This document shows positions 41,814 to 43,510 of a stretch of 43,510 nucleotides of DNA, one piece after another (the stretch's first letter is position 1; each line of letters starts with the position of its first letter). The notes under the pieces are model-generated. The model searched no databases, was not told where the DNA came from, and saw only the letters and a program-made list of their open reading frames with translations. The translations under genes were made by a program, and so were the position numbers. Source of the DNA: an uncultured Christensenella sp. (lineage in GTDB: Bacteria > Bacillota > Clostridia > Christensenellales > UBA3700); contig CAJUEA010000009.1 of NCBI GenBank assembly GCA_910584975.1, forward strand, positions 1 through 43,510, given 5' to 3'.

Positions 41814-43510
41814 TTACTCTTTGGATTTTTTGCAAAGTGCAGCCAAACCTTTAAATGGATGACCATTGAAAATTGACACAATGCCTTGAATTTTTGTTTC
41901 AGTCAATGCACCACCACTTGTTTGTCCAAGTTTGAAAAGTGGATTTGTTCTCATTTGCTCATAGCTCATCATAAAGCCACTTGTATCTTTGCCTTCACCT
42001 GTTGCAAGTGGCAAAATACCTCTTATGCACCACAAAATGAACCTAGCAAGCAAGCTGTGTTCTGCAATTTCGCACAAGCAATTTTGATCTGTAAACTCAC
42101 CTTTTTTCGTTTTTTGCTTAACAGGCAAAATTGGTGTTCCATAAATTTTTTCAAACTTTTCATAAGAAAATTCATTGTTTTGAGGAATGTACTCAAGCAT
42201 TTCTTTGCTGTCTCCAACACATTTGTCACTGCTTGCAACCTCAATTTCTATTGTTTCAACAATTTCTTCGCTGTTTTTTGCAAGATATAGTTGATAAGCA
42301 CCACTTTCAACAAGATAATTGTCACTCGCTATATCAAAAATTTCAAAAGAATGCCTATCAAGTGTAATTTCAATATTTTTTTCCTCATTAGGTTGCACAA
42401 ATACTTTTTTGAAGGCTTTTAATTCCTTAAGAGGACGCAAATAAATTGAATCTTTTTTACCAATAAAAATTTGAATTACATCACTGCCGGCAACTTCTCC
42501 GATATTTTTTATTGTAAGGCTGATTTTTCCACCTTTTTCAATATCAATCTGCTTGTCTACTACAAAATTTGAATATTCAAAGCTCGTATAACTTAAGCCA
42601 AAACCAAATGGATAAGCTACTTTTGTTTTTGTGATATCGTAATATCTATATCCCACATAAATACTGTCAGAATAATATGTACGATCTGCGTCGTAGTTAA
42701 AATTATGATAGCTGTTGCAGTCAGCAAGCTTGATTGGATAACTTTCTGCTAGTCTGCCACTTGGATTAACTTTTCCGTAAAGAATATTTGCGCAAGCCTC
42801 TCCACTGGCACTTCCTGCAAGATACATATTAAGTATTGCGCTTACTTTATACCTCCAAGGCATTTCAACTGGAGAGCCGGCAAACAAAACAACTACAACA
42901 TTATTATGTAATTTTGCAACTTCTTCCACCAATTTATCATAAGTTTGTGGCAAATTCATATGCTTTCTGTCAAGACCTTCCACTTCCATATTGTCAGGCA
43001 AACCTATGCAAAGCACAATTTTATCATAATTTGCAGATTTTGCTGCAATTTTTGCAATCAAATCGCTGTTATCTTTGATATACTTTTCATGATATCCTTC
43101 CATATAGTCGTATTTAATGCCCGACTCATTCAAGCTATCCACAAGAGAAGTTTCATAAAAAGGAGTAATATGAGAACTTCCACCACCTTGATAACGACTC
43201 ACTTTTGCCATATTTCCGACTATCAATACTTTTTCATTTTCTTTAATCGGCAATGTTTTATTATCGTTTTTCAAAAGCACAGCAGAGCTTTCTGCAATTT
43301 CTCTTGCAAGGTCATAATGTTCTTTTTTGTCAAAGCCAAACTTAACATCATTTATATATTTGTACCTATCCACGATTTTAAGGATGTTGGTGGCAGCTTT
43401 ATCCACAAATTTTTCGTCTAATTCCCCATTTTTTACGGCTTTTACAACTTTTTTGTCATTTACGCCATTTGAAGAAGGCATTTCCAAATCCAAACCTGCC
43501 TCCACGCCGT
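41814..43510 (-). CDS. Family 3 glycoside hydrolase (beta-glucosidase-like), 5'-truncated by the window
   Basis: Partial gene: 565 codons run to the right edge and the start lies outside. The retained sequence opens with EAGLDLEMPSSNG, the end of the GH3 barrel domain; the catalytic Asp nucleophile is upstream of the window. The alpha/beta sandwich follows (AVLLKNDNKTLPI, YQGGGSSHITP), then the fibronectin III-like domain (YPFGFGLSYTSFEY to about residue 415). A C-terminal extension of about 140 residues ends KGLAALCKKSKE. It probably hydrolyses beta-linked oligosaccharides in the cytoplasm; the sugar cannot be read. No signal sequence can be judged. Confidence 0.92.
   Translation of the reverse strand, partial: GVEAGLDLEMPSSNGVNDKKVVKAVKNGELDEKFVDKAATNILKIVDRYKYINDVKFGFDKKEHYDLAREIAESSAVLLKNDNKTLPIKENEKVLIVGNMAKVSRYQGGGSSHITPFYETSLVDSLNESGIKYDYMEGYHEKYIKDNSDLIAKIAAKSANYDKIVLCIGLPDNMEVEGLDRKHMNLPQTYDKLVEEVAKLHNNVVVVLFAGSPVEMPWRYKVSAILNMYLAGSASGEACANILYGKVNPSGRLAESYPIKLADCNSYHNFNYDADRTYYSDSIYVGYRYYDITKTKVAYPFGFGLSYTSFEYSNFVVDKQIDIEKGGKISLTIKNIGEVAGSDVIQIFIGKKDSIYLRPLKELKAFKKVFVQPNEEKNIEITLDRHSFEIFDIASDNYLVESGAYQLYLAKNSEEIVETIEIEVASSDKCVGDSKEMLEYIPQNNEFSYEKFEKIYGTPILPVKQKTKKGEFTDQNCLCEIAEHSLLARFILWCIRGILPLATGEGKDTSGFMMSYEQMRTNPLFKLGQTSGGALTETKIQGIVSIFNGHPFKGLAALCKKSKE

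Noticed and set aside
1..43510. CRISPR arrays, rRNA and tRNA genes, insertion sequences
   Set aside because: No regularly spaced direct repeats, no conserved rRNA or tRNA cloverleaf sequence and no transposase were seen on reading both strands.

Overview
The window is about 43.5 kb of AT-rich DNA (roughly 30% GC by eye) that is almost entirely chromosomal core. Gene content and order point to a Gram-positive Bacillota chromosome of the Clostridia type, probably an uncultured lineage: class A PBP, miaB-mutS-mutL-miaA-ynbB, scpA-scpB-DUF2953-ytfJ(gerW)-dacF-rluB, smc-ftsY, dgt-dnaG-rpoD(sigA)-trmK-nif3-zinc ribbon. A GerW/YtfJ gene and possible mother-cell sigma promoters suggest at least partial sporulation ability. 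No rRNA, tRNA, CRISPR array, insertion sequence or prophage was found.

Layout. 1-445 is a gene-free cluster of palindromic repeats. 446-2596 (-) is a bifunctional penicillin-binding protein, whose promoter physically overlaps that of the divergent + strand block miaB-mutS-mutL-miaA-ynbB (2775-11291; mismatch repair and modification of tRNA A37). 11292-13771 is very AT-rich and holds one gene, a XerS-like tyrosine recombinase (-). That gene has a near-perfect promoter ending 6 nt before its ATG, an abutting half-site, and a 28-bp dif-like site about 430 bp upstream. Next is an unusual + strand gene (13772-15289) that fuses a PadR winged helix to an acidic linker and four membrane helices. From 15581 to 39975 nearly every gene is on the - strand: rluB, dacF, ytfJ, DUF2953, scpB, scpA, M50 protease, lysA, purine permease, ftsY, smc, then a divergent pair of small Asn/Gly/Met-rich proteins, then zinc ribbon, nif3, trmK, rpoD, dnaG, dgt, a CNNM/CorC protein and citrate synthase. 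At the right end are a small acidic protein coupled to a CDF metal exporter with Mn-type ligands (+), and the 3' part of a family 3 glycoside hydrolase (-).

The most interesting points are: (1) the recombinase, its possibly leaderless promoter and the dif-like site, lying where gene polarity switches from + to -, as expected at a replication terminus; (2) the membrane-anchored PadR regulator; (3) the divergent small-protein pair whose 64-bp intergenic region carries back-to-back sigma-K-like promoters; and (4) the acidic mini-protein translationally coupled to the CDF transporter. All functions are inferred from sequence reading alone; no database search was run.
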